From the IMG/VR virus record IMGVR_UViG_3300045999_011059, positions 1 to 28,003 of that record: a stretch of DNA of 28,003 nt. One strand, written 5' to 3'. The notes below the pieces were generated by a model, which saw only the letters and a program-made list of their open reading frames with translations, was not told the DNA's origin and searched no databases. Source of the DNA: a virus. Position numbers and translations under genes: made by a program. Below are positions 1 to 7,631 of the stretch, piece by piece; positions within the stretch are counted from its first letter, which is position 1, and each line of letters opens with the position of its first letter.

Positions 1-32
1 CGATTGTGGCGGCCATGATGATAGGAATATGA

Positions 33-209
33 TCAGTAGTTGTAGGAAGGGAAGTCAGGTTCGGACTCGATAAGTTCTAAGTAGGTGTACACATTCTGCA
101 TACTCCAGGACTTATAGAACTCGTGTTGATCGTTGTCGCGACGATCACACCAGTTAAGTGAGTCGTAATCAATGGCGATTACGTCGGTGAAGTAGTTAGT
201 CAGTGTCAT
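33..209 (-). CDS. Small hypothetical protein, 58 aa
   Basis: I do not recognise a family. The protein is acidic, aromatic-rich and soluble-looking, begins MTLTNYFTDVIAIDYD and ends PDFPSYNY. Its ATG (207-209) overlaps the stop of the upstream gene in an ATGA arrangement, which is strong evidence for translational coupling in the minus-strand operon that starts near 1224. It has no transmembrane segment. A further ATG at 14-16 on the same strand could open another gene that leaves the window after five codons, but that is too short to judge. The role is unknown; such clusters of tiny soluble genes are usually early host-interaction genes in phages. Confidence 0.6.
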   Translation of the reverse strand: MTLTNYFTDVIAIDYDSLNWCDRRDNDQHEFYKSWSMQNVYTYLELIESEPDFPSYNY

Positions 210-370
210 CAGATTTGCAGAGCGAATGTTTGAAATGCGTCTAGGAAGTTGTAGAAGTCTTCCTGCTCTATGGGATCAATCTCGCCAGACTCGGCGAGTC
301 GATTGAGTGCGGCGAGGGTGAACTCAACCTCACGACGATTGACGAAGTTAAAGTGCGGAATCGGTTGCAT
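209..370 (-). CDS. Small hypothetical protein, 53 aa
   Basis: This short minus-strand reading frame begins MQPIPHFNFVNRREVEF and has an acidic middle (ESGEIDPIEQED) that looks helical. It starts two bases after the TAA of the 373-633 gene, and its own stop overlaps the start of the next gene, so it fits exactly between neighbours in one operon. That spacing is the main reason for calling it a gene; no ribosome-binding site is visible beyond the coupled stop and start. I do not recognise the family and cannot assign a function. Confidence 0.6.
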   Translation of the reverse strand: MQPIPHFNFVNRREVEFTLAALNRLAESGEIDPIEQEDFYNFLDAFQTFALQI

Positions 371-372
371 GA

Positions 373-633
373 TTAATCAAGGTAGAGGCTGACAATACGT
401 TCGTTGTATGCGTCGCGATGCTTATCGTCGTCATACCAATCGTCCATAGCTTGCATGTCAGCTTCGAACTGCAATCGTTGCGTGATCTTGTCTTGCTCTT
501 GCTCAAGTGGTCGCATCGTCAGATACAACTCGTTCACAAGATCCCAATCCTGGTTCTTGCGAGCGTTAAGTTGCCGCGTGGCTAACACGTCGAGCTGATC
601 AGTCAGTTCATCCAGGCGAGCTTGAATGTTCAC
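373..633 (-). CDS. Small coiled-coil-like hypothetical protein, 86 aa
   Basis: The protein is highly charged and predicted helical: residues about 1-60 are rich in Q, L, E and R in heptad-like spacing (start MNIQARLDELTDQLDVLATR), followed by an acidic DDWYDDDKHRD patch. It has no Cys and no transmembrane stretch. The ATG overlaps the stop of the 630-887 gene by four bases (ATGA), so the two are translationally coupled. It could be a small dimeric adaptor or host-takeover protein. No family is recognised and the function is not assigned. Confidence 0.65.
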   Translation of the reverse strand: MNIQARLDELTDQLDVLATRQLNARKNQDWDLVNELYLTMRPLEQEQDKITQRLQFEADMQAMDDWYDDDKHRDAYNERIVSLYLD

Positions 634-887
634 TTGATACCTCCGTTGTTGATAAAGTCTTTGCAGTCGCTGACAGTGCTGAACTGTTCGACATCGTACA
701 GAACTTCTATAACACCATCGCTACCTTGCAAGGGTGCGTACTTACGAACTCTGTAGATCTTGTTTGTCGATGTTGATTCGACGGACTCCATAATCTCTCC
801 CACGACCTTGTCGTCCAAGCGGACGAGTTCTCGATACCAGCTGACGTTGTTGGTATAGTGAGCCTGTTGGTAGGTGTAATCAGTCAT
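630..887 (-). CDS. Small hypothetical protein, 85 aa
   Basis: A mixed alpha/beta-looking soluble protein that starts MTDYTYQQAHYTNNVSWYRE and ends DFINNGGIK. The ATG at 885-887 is 31 bases downstream of the stop of the 919-1224 gene, and its stop overlaps the next start. This is the second gene of the minus-strand operon. No catalytic motif is visible and no family is recognised. Confidence 0.65.
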   Translation of the reverse strand: MTDYTYQQAHYTNNVSWYRELVRLDDKVVGEIMESVESTSTNKIYRVRKYAPLQGSDGVIEVLYDVEQFSTVSDCKDFINNGGIK

Positions 888-918
888 TGCAGGATTGCGA
901 TGGTGTTAGTTACAGTTA

Positions 919-1224
919 TCAGGAGAAGTAGCGGCCGACGACAACATCGTTGCCGCACAGTTTGACTACCATTCCTGTGAAATAGGAATCACTGGCGATA
1001 CCGTGCCAACCCTTAAACATACCGTCAGGGTTAGTGTTAGTTAGGAAGTCGGAGAGATTGTAATACTCACCACGGTACTTGAAGAATGAACACTCGTGGT
1101 TGAAGTGATCCTCATCCATCCAGTCAAACTGTTGACGGAGTTTGGCACGTTCGGGCTGCGAAAGTTCGACAGCAAAGAACAACCGGCGTGGTTGGTTGTT
1201 GGTCTTGATGGTCAGTTCAGTCAT
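919..1224 (-). CDS. Conserved phage hypothetical protein, 101 aa
   Basis: This is the first gene of the minus-strand operon. Its C-terminal half reads like a small widespread phage family: 'FFKYRGEYYNLSDFL', then 'GWHGIASDSYFTGMVVKL' and a final 'VVVGRYFS', which gives a pattern of a YRG motif, an SDSYF motif and a terminal VGR strand. I recall this pattern from cyanophage and other phage hypotheticals but know of no assigned function. The leader between 1225 and 1358 carries a hairpin, phased TGATC boxes and a promoter-like sequence. An AGG about ten bases upstream of the ATG may act as a weak ribosome-binding site. Confidence 0.75.
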   Translation of the reverse strand: MTELTIKTNNQPRRLFFAVELSQPERAKLRQQFDWMDEDHFNHECSFFKYRGEYYNLSDFLTNTNPDGMFKGWHGIASDSYFTGMVVKLCGNDVVVGRYFS

Positions 1225-1252
1225 ACGATGTACCTGTGAAACTGTTAGACAA

Positions 1253-1268
1253 GAGGGAAGAATCCCTC
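1253..1268. promoter_or_regulatory. Perfect 6-bp hairpin in the leader of the minus-strand operon
   Basis: GAGGGA and TCCCTC flank the tetraloop AGAA (read on the plus strand). The hairpin lies about 30 bases upstream of the ATG at 1224, inside the presumed 5' untranslated region of the leftward operon. No T-tract follows on the minus strand, so it does not look like an intrinsic terminator. It could stabilise the mRNA or bind a protein. Confidence 0.45.
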
Positions 1269-1308
1269 ACCAAACCATAGGCTTGGGGAGAGAATCACTG
1301 AGAGTCAA

Positions 1309-1334
1309 TGATCAATAATGATCACATCTGATCT
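1309..1334. promoter_or_regulatory. Three TGATC(A/T) boxes at exact 10-bp spacing; candidate operator
   Basis: TGATCA at 1309, TGATCA at 1319 and TGATCT at 1329 begin exactly ten bases apart, so all three lie on the same face of the helix. The third overlaps the candidate -10 hexamer of the leftward promoter (1331-1336). Phased repeats over a -10 box are typical of repressor sites or of clustered GATC methylation sites. The repeats are seen in the sequence; the regulatory role is inferred. Confidence 0.5.
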
Positions 1335-1358
1335 TAGATTGACCCACCCTGCTGACAA
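1331..1358 (-). promoter_or_regulatory. Candidate sigma70-type promoter for the leftward operon
   Basis: On the minus strand, TTGTCA (complement of 1353-1358) is followed by a 16-bp spacer and TAAGAT (complement of 1331-1336). Both are close to the -35 and -10 consensus. It points at the minus-strand operon starting at 1224 and would leave a leader of about 100 bases. Confidence 0.45.
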
Positions 1359-1619
1359 GTTAATGACAATCAGGGCGCTCTCAGATAACAACTATCCGGG
1401 CAAAGCTGAAACAAATTGCCAGGCATACAGTTAGTTACAGCGTACAGAATCAATCTCTGGCAGATAACTAACCCCGCCATCGCTCGGATCGACGCCGACG
1501 TGGGGGGATAGTGTCCAGAGTCCTGCGTACCTGCTCTAAGGACAGATACGCTGGACAAGATTCTGAGGCTGTAGCTAACTGCAACCGGACAAGTTACGGT
1601 GACGACTACCGTTGCGTCG

Positions 1620-1690
1620 CTAGTTGTAGAGCACGACCCTACGGTTCAGTTCTAGTTGTAGGGCACGACCCTACGGTTCAGTTCTAGTTA
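1620..1690. repeat. 32-bp tandem direct repeat, two copies plus 7 bases
   Basis: The unit starts CTAGTTGTAG and ends ACGGTTCAGTT. Copies at 1620-1651 and 1652-1683 differ at a single base (A or G), and a third partial copy (CTAGTTA) follows. The period of 32 bp is close to three helical turns. Confidence 0.85.
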
Positions 1691-1752
1691 CAAACTGCTC
1701 ACCTAGTTAAAGGTGGCAGCTGACAACGTGCCCGCTGACAAGTCGGCATCGT

Positions 1753-1788
1753 GCACACATAGCCGGTCGGGTTGCAACCGTAGTGTGC
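1753..1788. repeat. Inverted repeat GCACAC...GTGTGC enclosing a GGTTGCAACC palindrome
   Basis: GCACAC at 1753-1758 pairs with GTGTGC at 1783-1788, and the interval contains the perfect 10-base palindrome GGTTGCAACC. The element could be a protein-binding site or part of a folded RNA. Confidence 0.5.
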
Positions 1789-2305
1789 TCGGGGGATCGC
1801 TCGCGCCCCTGGTTCCATCTTGTGACGATGCCTGTTATGTAGAACCGTTAGCTATGCCTTAGGCTTTCCGTGCAAACTATCTCAGCACAGCTAACGTATT
1901 CAGTTATCGAGGTTCTCTCACCTAGATACCTTTAAGATCCCGCCGCTCACGTTCCGGCACACCATGCCTGCCCTTGCCTACACTTCGGGGAAGTACTCCC
2001 TACCATCAGCGGCAGACGCGCGGGGCCAGTTCGGCCGTCGCGGGTTCTCTCGGGTTGTCTAGGTGCCCTGGCGGCGTGGCTTGCGCCCCGTTCCTCCAGT
2101 GACCCCAAGATCGCTCAGAACCGGTTCGCCTGTCAACCACCTACAGGGGATTCTCAGCCAGTCTGCGGATTGGCACACAGGGCCAGGGTTCCCACGCAAT
2201 AACAGGAACCGCACGCGGCGCGCGCAAATACCACGAGATCCCTTGCGCTGTCAAGCGTTGAAACGAAACGAAACGCAGGGTGCACCCCAGTACATCTGAA
2301 CTAAT

Positions 2306-2352
2306 ACAACTTCACAAAGATAAATGTACAACTTCACATTGCTAAATGTACA
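2306..2352. repeat. 22-bp tandem repeat, iteron-like
   Basis: Two adjacent 22-base units, 2306-2327 and 2328-2349, share ACAACTTCAC at the left and TAAATGT at the right, with five variable bases between. A third ACA follows. Each junction forms the palindrome TGTACA. A 22-bp period is two helical turns, as in initiator-binding iterons or tandem operators. It lies about 240 bp upstream of the rightward genes. Confidence 0.6.
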
Positions 2353-2594
2353 TCAGCGCAGCGCTAAGTGACACACAGGGCGCGCTTATGTATACGCAAC
2401 GTGCACGCAACCTTCCTTTTTTTTATATAGGCGCCTTACTCGACGGCGCCGGCGAGAACCCTTTATAAATTTTGCTGGCAAATCGGCATGAAACCTTTTG
2501 GAGTGTTAACATAATAACAGGCGCCCAGCGCGCAGCGATGTCAGGTACACGTTTTACCAGGTGTGCCTAGGCTGTAACTATCGGCTTGAGGCTT

Positions 2595-2915
2595 ATGTTG
2601 TCGACAGATGTGCGCCTAAAGGTCGAATTTATCTGCCAGCGCATCGCCAAAGGGCATGATGTTCCCTTTGACGACATGCTGTGGATCCAAAAATGGGCTC
2701 ACTGCAACCACTCAGTCGACGCTTTGCTGCGAAAAGCGCGTCGTACGGCGATCAACGGGGTGCAACCCGCGGATAGTTTGGACGGTTTTATGCAAAATAT
2801 GGACTTAGGCGAGCCAGATCCGTCCGATCAGCTTCAAGGTGCGCAAGATCCGACCACGTTGGCGGAGTGGTTCAGCCAAAAACGTAAATGGTTTAGGGGA
2901 ACTACGGACGGTTAG
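2595..2915 (+). CDS. Conserved phage hypothetical protein, about 106 aa
   Basis: A small soluble helical protein beginning MLSTDVRLKVEFICQRIAKG, with 'DDMLWIQKWA' and 'LLRKARRTAING' helices and an acidic C-terminal third. I recall proteins of this layout in cyanophages, with no known role. The start is uncertain: TTG at 2586, ATG at 2595 or TTG at 2598 are all in frame, and GAGG at 2588-2591 suits 2598 best by spacing. It opens the rightward block that continues with the large probable virion genes. Confidence 0.65.
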   Translation: MLSTDVRLKVEFICQRIAKGHDVPFDDMLWIQKWAHCNHSVDALLRKARRTAINGVQPADSLDGFMQNMDLGEPDPSDQLQGAQDPTTLAEWFSQKRKWFRGTTDG

Positions 2916-2948
2916 CCTTAAAATTGACTAATAACCTAGGCTACGACC

Positions 2949-4625
2949 GTGGATATCAACTCTGAGCGGCTTAAGCGGTCCGAAACGTACGGCAAGCTGC
3001 GCGAGTGGGCGGAACGACTCAAGAAATTTGAAGGTGTTCCGGATATGTACAGGGATATTCCGTCGTATCCTCAAGAATTAACAGAAGAATTTAAAGAAGC
3101 TAGTACTCAGAGAGCTACCGATAGAACTCGTGCTGATTTTTTAGAAAAACATCTTGATTATTTAGACAATGTACGTCGTCAAATTCAATTAAAAGATCCT
3201 GGTTATTTAAAATTACAACAACTTATTGCTGAGAACTCGGATACTTACAATAGCGGACAATTCTCAGTCGGGCTTGATCCGTATAAAGAAATGCGGATGT
3301 TTTCTGAGCGTATAAAAGGTACAGCAAATCCTTTTTTTTCAGGATTAACGTCTCCTGCTCATGAGTTATATGGTCACCTTAGGCCTGCTTTATTAGGTAT
3401 TCAGCCTTCTATAGACCCTGTGACTGTTCCTGGGTTTCCTGGGGTATATAAACCGAGCATAATCTCGCCTACCAACGAATCTCTTGCGCATTTTATGAAT
3501 GAGGCAATTATTCGTAACTTGGGAGCTACTCCGGAAACTATAAAAGCTGACCCTACTCTAAACACTATTAGAGACGAATTAAAAGGTAAGTATTTCCCTC
3601 ATTACTCTACGCGAAGTCCCGGTCGTAACCAAACGGGACTCAGGGATGTAGGTCAGATCGACGACATAAGATCTGCACTTAGTGATCTCACGCAACAGCC
3701 GTTAGACAAATCACCATATACTCCTTACCAAGCAGGTCGTCAGGTATTAAAGCAGCTCCGAGACGCTGCGCCCGGACAAGAGCCTAGACGCCTTCAGAAT
3801 GTGGTTGACGCTCTTCGTCGGTCTAACTACCTGAGTCAATCTGCTTTTCGAAGTGGCGAAGATATCCCAGAAGCCTTCCGGAACGTTATTACTTCTAATT
3901 TAATATCTAAGTATGTGGACCCGAGTTTAAACAATTTTGTTCAGGGCCTCAGGATATCGACACCCGGTTTTGATAAATACGCTAACTCTGCGCTGGGTGT
4001 AGCGCGCGGAATAAGTTCTGTAGACGAGGCGAGCAACGTGGCCGCCTCCCGACTTACAGATTTAGTTGCTCTTGATCCATCCAAGAATTACAGCGAGCTT
4101 GGCATGATGATTTTTGGCAAAGATCCTGTCACTTCAGCAGCCAAAGGCGCCGTGGAGGCCGTCCGCAAAAACCCGACGGGAGTCGCTGGGGGCGCAGCTA
4201 TGACGCTTTTAAATGATGAAGTTGCAAAAGCTCTGGCTAAAGACGATTACAAAACGGCTGCGACAGAGGCAGCTAAAGACATAGCTTTAGGTGCTGCAAC
4301 TGAAACAGGACTCAGGCAGGTTGCTGCACCTTTAGCTCAACGAGTTGCTCCTGCGGCTGCGGCGCGTATAGCTCCCTATGTCACAGGCGCGGCCCGCGTG
4401 GGCATCCCCGCCGCCGTGGGAACCGGGCTTTTTATGCAAGGTAAACCTGGGTCAGCTTTAGACACACTGACTAACAAAGCTGCCACTGTTGTTCCTGGTT
4501 TGAGAGCCAATCCCAAGACTGACGTTGGTCGTCGTGCCGGCCGCACCATCTCCAACGAAGCTCGCTATGTGCTTAACTCCATTTTCCAGAATAAAGTCCC
4601 TTACTTAAAAGGCAGGTTGTTTTAA
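2949..4625 (+). CDS. Large probable virion-associated protein, 558 aa
   Basis: Function is not recognised. The first 350 residues are polar and helical. The last 180 are Ala/Gly-rich with hydrophobic helices (GGAAMTLLNDEVAKAL, residues about 415-430, and a stretch around 480-500), followed by a basic tail. From residue 392 (DPVTSAAKGAVEAVRKNP) it shares a motif with the next gene at its residue 660. The start is GTG at 2949 without a Shine-Dalgarno sequence; CCTAGGCT lies just upstream, as it also does upstream of the 2595 gene. The size, the amphipathic C-terminus and the tandem position with two similar genes suggest an internal or ejected virion protein. That assignment is an inference. 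Confidence 0.7.
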   Translation: MDINSERLKRSETYGKLREWAERLKKFEGVPDMYRDIPSYPQELTEEFKEASTQRATDRTRADFLEKHLDYLDNVRRQIQLKDPGYLKLQQLIAENSDTYNSGQFSVGLDPYKEMRMFSERIKGTANPFFSGLTSPAHELYGHLRPALLGIQPSIDPVTVPGFPGVYKPSIISPTNESLAHFMNEAIIRNLGATPETIKADPTLNTIRDELKGKYFPHYSTRSPGRNQTGLRDVGQIDDIRSALSDLTQQPLDKSPYTPYQAGRQVLKQLRDAAPGQEPRRLQNVVDALRRSNYLSQSAFRSGEDIPEAFRNVITSNLISKYVDPSLNNFVQGLRISTPGFDKYANSALGVARGISSVDEASNVAASRLTDLVALDPSKNYSELGMMIFGKDPVTSAAKGAVEAVRKNPTGVAGGAAMTLLNDEVAKALAKDDYKTAATEAAKDIALGAATETGLRQVAAPLAQRVAPAAAARIAPYVTGAARVGIPAAVGTGLFMQGKPGSALDTLTNKAATVVPGLRANPKTDVGRRAGRTISNEARYVLNSIFQNKVPYLKGRLF

Positions 4626-4658
4626 AATAAGGTCACGTAGACAGCACGAGATCTCCTA

Positions 4659-7196
4659 GTGACCCCCTCCAATCGTGCTGAGTGGCAGAATTTTGTAGGT
4701 TCTCCGGATATTCAACCCCTTGGACGGGCGTACGGTTATCAGCTTGAGCTGCCTTTTGAGGAGAGTGCACTCTTTAATCGGCGAGTAAACCGCTTTTTTG
4801 ACGATCCTAGAAATATTCGAGGTCTTTTTGGCGATATATCGCTGGATGCGTCTGGGCGCACTCGTCCGGTGCCTGAAGCTATTCAACAAGGTATAGAGGT
4901 TAAACGGGGCATTAGGAATACACCCAAGCTCATGCAAGACCTGAGCCGCTTGATGGATACTCCTAATAACAATCCTTACGGCGCAATGGCTGGGCTTGAG
5001 GATGCCTATTCTTTGCGCCAATTGTTTGGCGAAGCGCCTGGGGAATACGGCAACCCCGATCCGTCTACACCCTCTACTGAACGCCGTGGCATTGAGACAC
5101 AACCAGGAATTCGCGCTCGGTTTGGTACTGGAGAGCTTACTTCTGAACTTAGTCCTGCCGAGCGAACTGCTGCTACCTCTGCATCTTTCCGTCCTTCCGT
5201 CTTATCGCGCGACATTGCTTTTTTGGGGACTCCCGAAGTCGTCATTCCTTCTTACCCCACCGGCACTGTCCTGACGGGACGTGATGCACCTGCACCCTTA
5301 CGCGCTCTTGATGTTTTAGATAGAGCTATTTCTGGTTTTGCCGGAGAGGCTTTTAACGAACCAATCCAACTCAATTCGACCCGCAATTCTGCCGATGAGT
5401 GGCTTCGTAGCCAAGTAACTAGAGATCGGAGTGGAATTGTAGAGATAGCCAACCAGTTACCTGGAGAGTTTGCTGAAAACCTGCAAAATCTCTTGCGCGA
5501 GCGTGGGGCGGATCCTGACTACATCTACGATTCTTTACGTGAGTCTGGTGTTTTGCCGAGTGAATCTCGAGCTTCGGATGTGGATTTGGATGAGGATAAA
5601 ACTTCTGGATATTTTGAAGGTCCTAGAAAGACGGAGGAAGACATACGTCGTTTTGCTTCTACGTATCCCGAGCAGCTTGATGTCATTAGAGGATCTTCGG
5701 GCAGCGGTCTTCGTGTCGCTAAAACCGATCTTCTAAATCAGTACGGACGTTATCTTCCAGCTAATTATGAAAAACTTCCTCTTGGTGAGATAAACAAGGT
5801 ACAGAATTACTTTCAAAATTTACAGGATCCAAATGCTTCAGATATCGCTTATGCGTTTCCTCGCGATGTTATCGATTTAGGTCCAGTAAGAGCTGTTGAG
5901 CGGGCTTTCTCTAAAGTTAAAAACAATATACAAAATATAGATAAGAAATACGATGCCGCGGAGTTCTTGTCCGGATTTATTGAGGATCTGCCTAATAAGA
6001 TGGCGGAGGTGCCAACACGTTCGGCAGGCGCGGGCGGCGGTCAATATTTGTCTTCTATGGATCTGGAAGAGTTATATCCTGCGGCTGCTGAGAAGTTAGC
6101 GTTTTTTGATCGCGACAAATCTTATGTGCCTGATGACTTTGAACCCACACTGAGCAAGACGTTTTATTCTTCTTCGAATGTTCCGTATAAGGTTGAGATA
6201 AACAGGGATCCTGCATACGGCGGTTTAGATCCGAGAGATATAAATGAGAATGTGGCTTCTTTGTTAAATGAAAAGCCTTATGCCGGTTTATATAATATAG
6301 ATTTCAGTATAAACGGTAACTACAGTGATGCGGGAGTGCCGGACGAACTAAAACAAGACATTATGAATTTTGTTAAAACAAACGCTAGGGCAGGTATACC
6401 TGCAGGCGCTATCGTGCGTAACGCGCCGTTAAGTAACGAAGGTTCTCGTACAGGCGGAAATAAAGGCAATAAGCGCTCCCTGTGGTATCAGCAGTTAGGC
6501 TTTGGGGCTTCGACGCCTAGCGGTCAGTTTGGTTATATCGATCCAGATACCGGAGCCACGGTTCCCATCCAACCGTATAGGTCGGATCCATACCGGCAAG
6601 GATCGGAAACTTATAAACGTAGTTATTACTCTATGGATCCGGTGTCCGCTGCCGCGCAGGGTGCAGGTGAGTATGTCCGGGCTTTGCGTCGCACTCCCTC
6701 GGCTCTTCTTCCCGGAGCTGCGGATCTAATTCCTAGCCCTGAAGCTGTGCGTACTGGTTATCGACAGGGTCCTGTAGCTATGGGTAAACAGATGGCGCAG
6801 GAGTTTGTACAGGGTTTACCCACTGCTGCAGCTGCTGCTGGTGTGTTAGCCACGCCGCTAGCCGCGCCCTTAGCCCCAGGTATCGGTGCAGGCTTCGTGG
6901 GAACAGCAGGAGCACGGGCGTTGAATGAGGTTGTTCGTCAGGAAACTGGCGAAGGTATCGTTCCTAAGTTGCGTCAGGCTGTTGGCACGGCACCGCGCAC
7001 GGGTGTTGCCAGTCCTTCTCGCACTGGATCGCGTCCGTTGACTGCACAAGTTAAACCGTTGAGTTCTGCGCAGCGGGCTGAACTGACTCGACAGCAGAAC
7101 CGAAACGAGCTTCAGCGTCGTATCGATCTGGCTAAGGAACGTTTTAATCCAGGCAAACTTGAGTTTGGTTTGTCTGAGTTGTTACGCGGTCGTTGA
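4659..7196 (+). CDS. Large probable virion-associated protein, 845 aa
   Basis: The longest open frame in the window, starting with GTG. It is mostly polar and repeat-free, with a C-terminal Ala-rich hydrophobic region (residues about 720-755, TAAAAAGVLATPLAAPLAPG) that could insert in a membrane, followed by a basic Arg/Gln-rich end. At residue 660 it carries MDPVSAAAQGAGEYVRALR, matching a motif in the preceding gene, so the two share a C-terminal module. No enzymatic motif is visible. Its position between two other GTG-start genes, with about 35-40 bp gaps, suggests one transcription unit. It could be an internal, injected or tail-associated protein; homology to a named family was not recognised. 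Confidence 0.7.
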   Translation: MTPSNRAEWQNFVGSPDIQPLGRAYGYQLELPFEESALFNRRVNRFFDDPRNIRGLFGDISLDASGRTRPVPEAIQQGIEVKRGIRNTPKLMQDLSRLMDTPNNNPYGAMAGLEDAYSLRQLFGEAPGEYGNPDPSTPSTERRGIETQPGIRARFGTGELTSELSPAERTAATSASFRPSVLSRDIAFLGTPEVVIPSYPTGTVLTGRDAPAPLRALDVLDRAISGFAGEAFNEPIQLNSTRNSADEWLRSQVTRDRSGIVEIANQLPGEFAENLQNLLRERGADPDYIYDSLRESGVLPSESRASDVDLDEDKTSGYFEGPRKTEEDIRRFASTYPEQLDVIRGSSGSGLRVAKTDLLNQYGRYLPANYEKLPLGEINKVQNYFQNLQDPNASDIAYAFPRDVIDLGPVRAVERAFSKVKNNIQNIDKKYDAAEFLSGFIEDLPNKMAEVPTRSAGAGGGQYLSSMDLEELYPAAAEKLAFFDRDKSYVPDDFEPTLSKTFYSSSNVPYKVEINRDPAYGGLDPRDINENVASLLNEKPYAGLYNIDFSINGNYSDAGVPDELKQDIMNFVKTNARAGIPAGAIVRNAPLSNEGSRTGGNKGNKRSLWYQQLGFGASTPSGQFGYIDPDTGATVPIQPYRSDPYRQGSETYKRSYYSMDPVSAAAQGAGEYVRALRRTPSALLPGAADLIPSPEAVRTGYRQGPVAMGKQMAQEFVQGLPTAAAAAGVLATPLAAPLAPGIGAGFVGTAGARALNEVVRQETGEGIVPKLRQAVGTAPRTGVASPSRTGSRPLTAQVKPLSSAQRAELTRQQNRNELQRRIDLAKERFNPGKLEFGLSELLRGR

Positions 7197-7235
7197 TTCC
7201 TTTAGAATTGACTTTGTAGCAGATCTTGTTTCGAC

Positions 7236-7607
7236 GTGGCGTACGAAAGTAATTTGCAGTATCGCCCGGCTATGGACAAGTCTCGTTACGAGACTATGCC
7301 GTACAACCCGCGCAGCAACCCTCCGCGGTACGAAACTCTGCCTTACCGTCTGCCCAATGATCAGCGCCGCGACCCCGTGGACGCCAGCGGGCTGATGGAG
7401 GAGTTTATTCAGAATATTGTATCTACGCCAGTTGAAGCAATCGCGCAAGGTATCCCTGTTGGCGAAGATCCTAATCTGCCGATGAGCCAGGATCAATTCC
7501 GTGATTGGGTGAATCGGCAGCGTGATCTCCGCGGTGGGCGCCTTGAGGACTTCCTTAAGCAACACGGGAGCATGCGCGATTTTATCAATCGGACTCCCGG
7601 CGTTTGA
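7236..7607 (+). CDS. Small hypothetical protein, 123 aa, probable virion partner
   Basis: The N-terminus (residues 1-45) is rich in Tyr, Arg, Pro and Asn (repeated RYET/YRL-type phrases), then a helical C-terminal part ends in 'DFLKQHGSMRDFINRTPGV'. The GTG start follows a 39-base gap after the 845-aa gene and lacks a Shine-Dalgarno sequence. It shares orientation and start style with the two large genes before it. The function is unknown. Its stop codon lies inside the -35 hexamer of a candidate promoter for the structured RNA region downstream. Confidence 0.65.
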   Translation: MAYESNLQYRPAMDKSRYETMPYNPRSNPPRYETLPYRLPNDQRRDPVDASGLMEEFIQNIVSTPVEAIAQGIPVGEDPNLPMSQDQFRDWVNRQRDLRGGRLEDFLKQHGSMRDFINRTPGV

Positions 7608-7631
7608 TTCTTAGGTTGTTCTTGGTATAGT
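7604..7631 (+). promoter_or_regulatory. Candidate promoter of the structured RNA region
   Basis: TTGATT (7604-7609), a 16-bp spacer and TATAGT (7626-7631) form a plausible sigma70 promoter. It overlaps the stop codon of the preceding gene and would start transcription right at the run of stem-loops beginning at 7641. Confidence 0.5.

Larger units (their letters stand above)
1359..2585. other. Long gene-free region with repeats and palindromes
   Basis: About 1.2 kb without a believable gene: the two open frames present (1370-1558 minus, 2063-2299 plus) are rich in Arg and Pro and have no family look. The stretch is GC-rich from about 1740 to 2290. It contains a 32-bp tandem repeat, a 22-bp iteron-like repeat, the palindromes GGTTGCAACC and GGGTGCACCC, the stem-loop ACTTC-GGG-GAAGT near 1981, and a run of T followed by a GGCGCC...GGCGCC inverted repeat near 2416-2450. 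In a genome where most genes overlap, a gap this long probably holds an origin, a packaging or end site, or a structured RNA. Which one cannot be decided from sequence alone. Confidence 0.6.

Noticed and set aside
1370-1558. 62-aa open frame on the minus strand
   Set aside because: No family look and no operon contact; it lies upstream of the candidate promoter of the early operon.
2063-2299. 78-aa open frame on the plus strand in the gene-free region
   Set aside because: The composition (Arg/Pro/Gly-rich, no motif) reflects the high GC of the region, there is no ribosome-binding site, and it overlaps palindromes. I treat it as a chance frame.
2416-2450. GGCGCC...GGCGCC inverted repeat next to a T-run as a terminator
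   Set aside because: The T-run precedes the stem on the plus strand and becomes an A-run after it on the minus strand, so neither direction has a U-tract in the right place.
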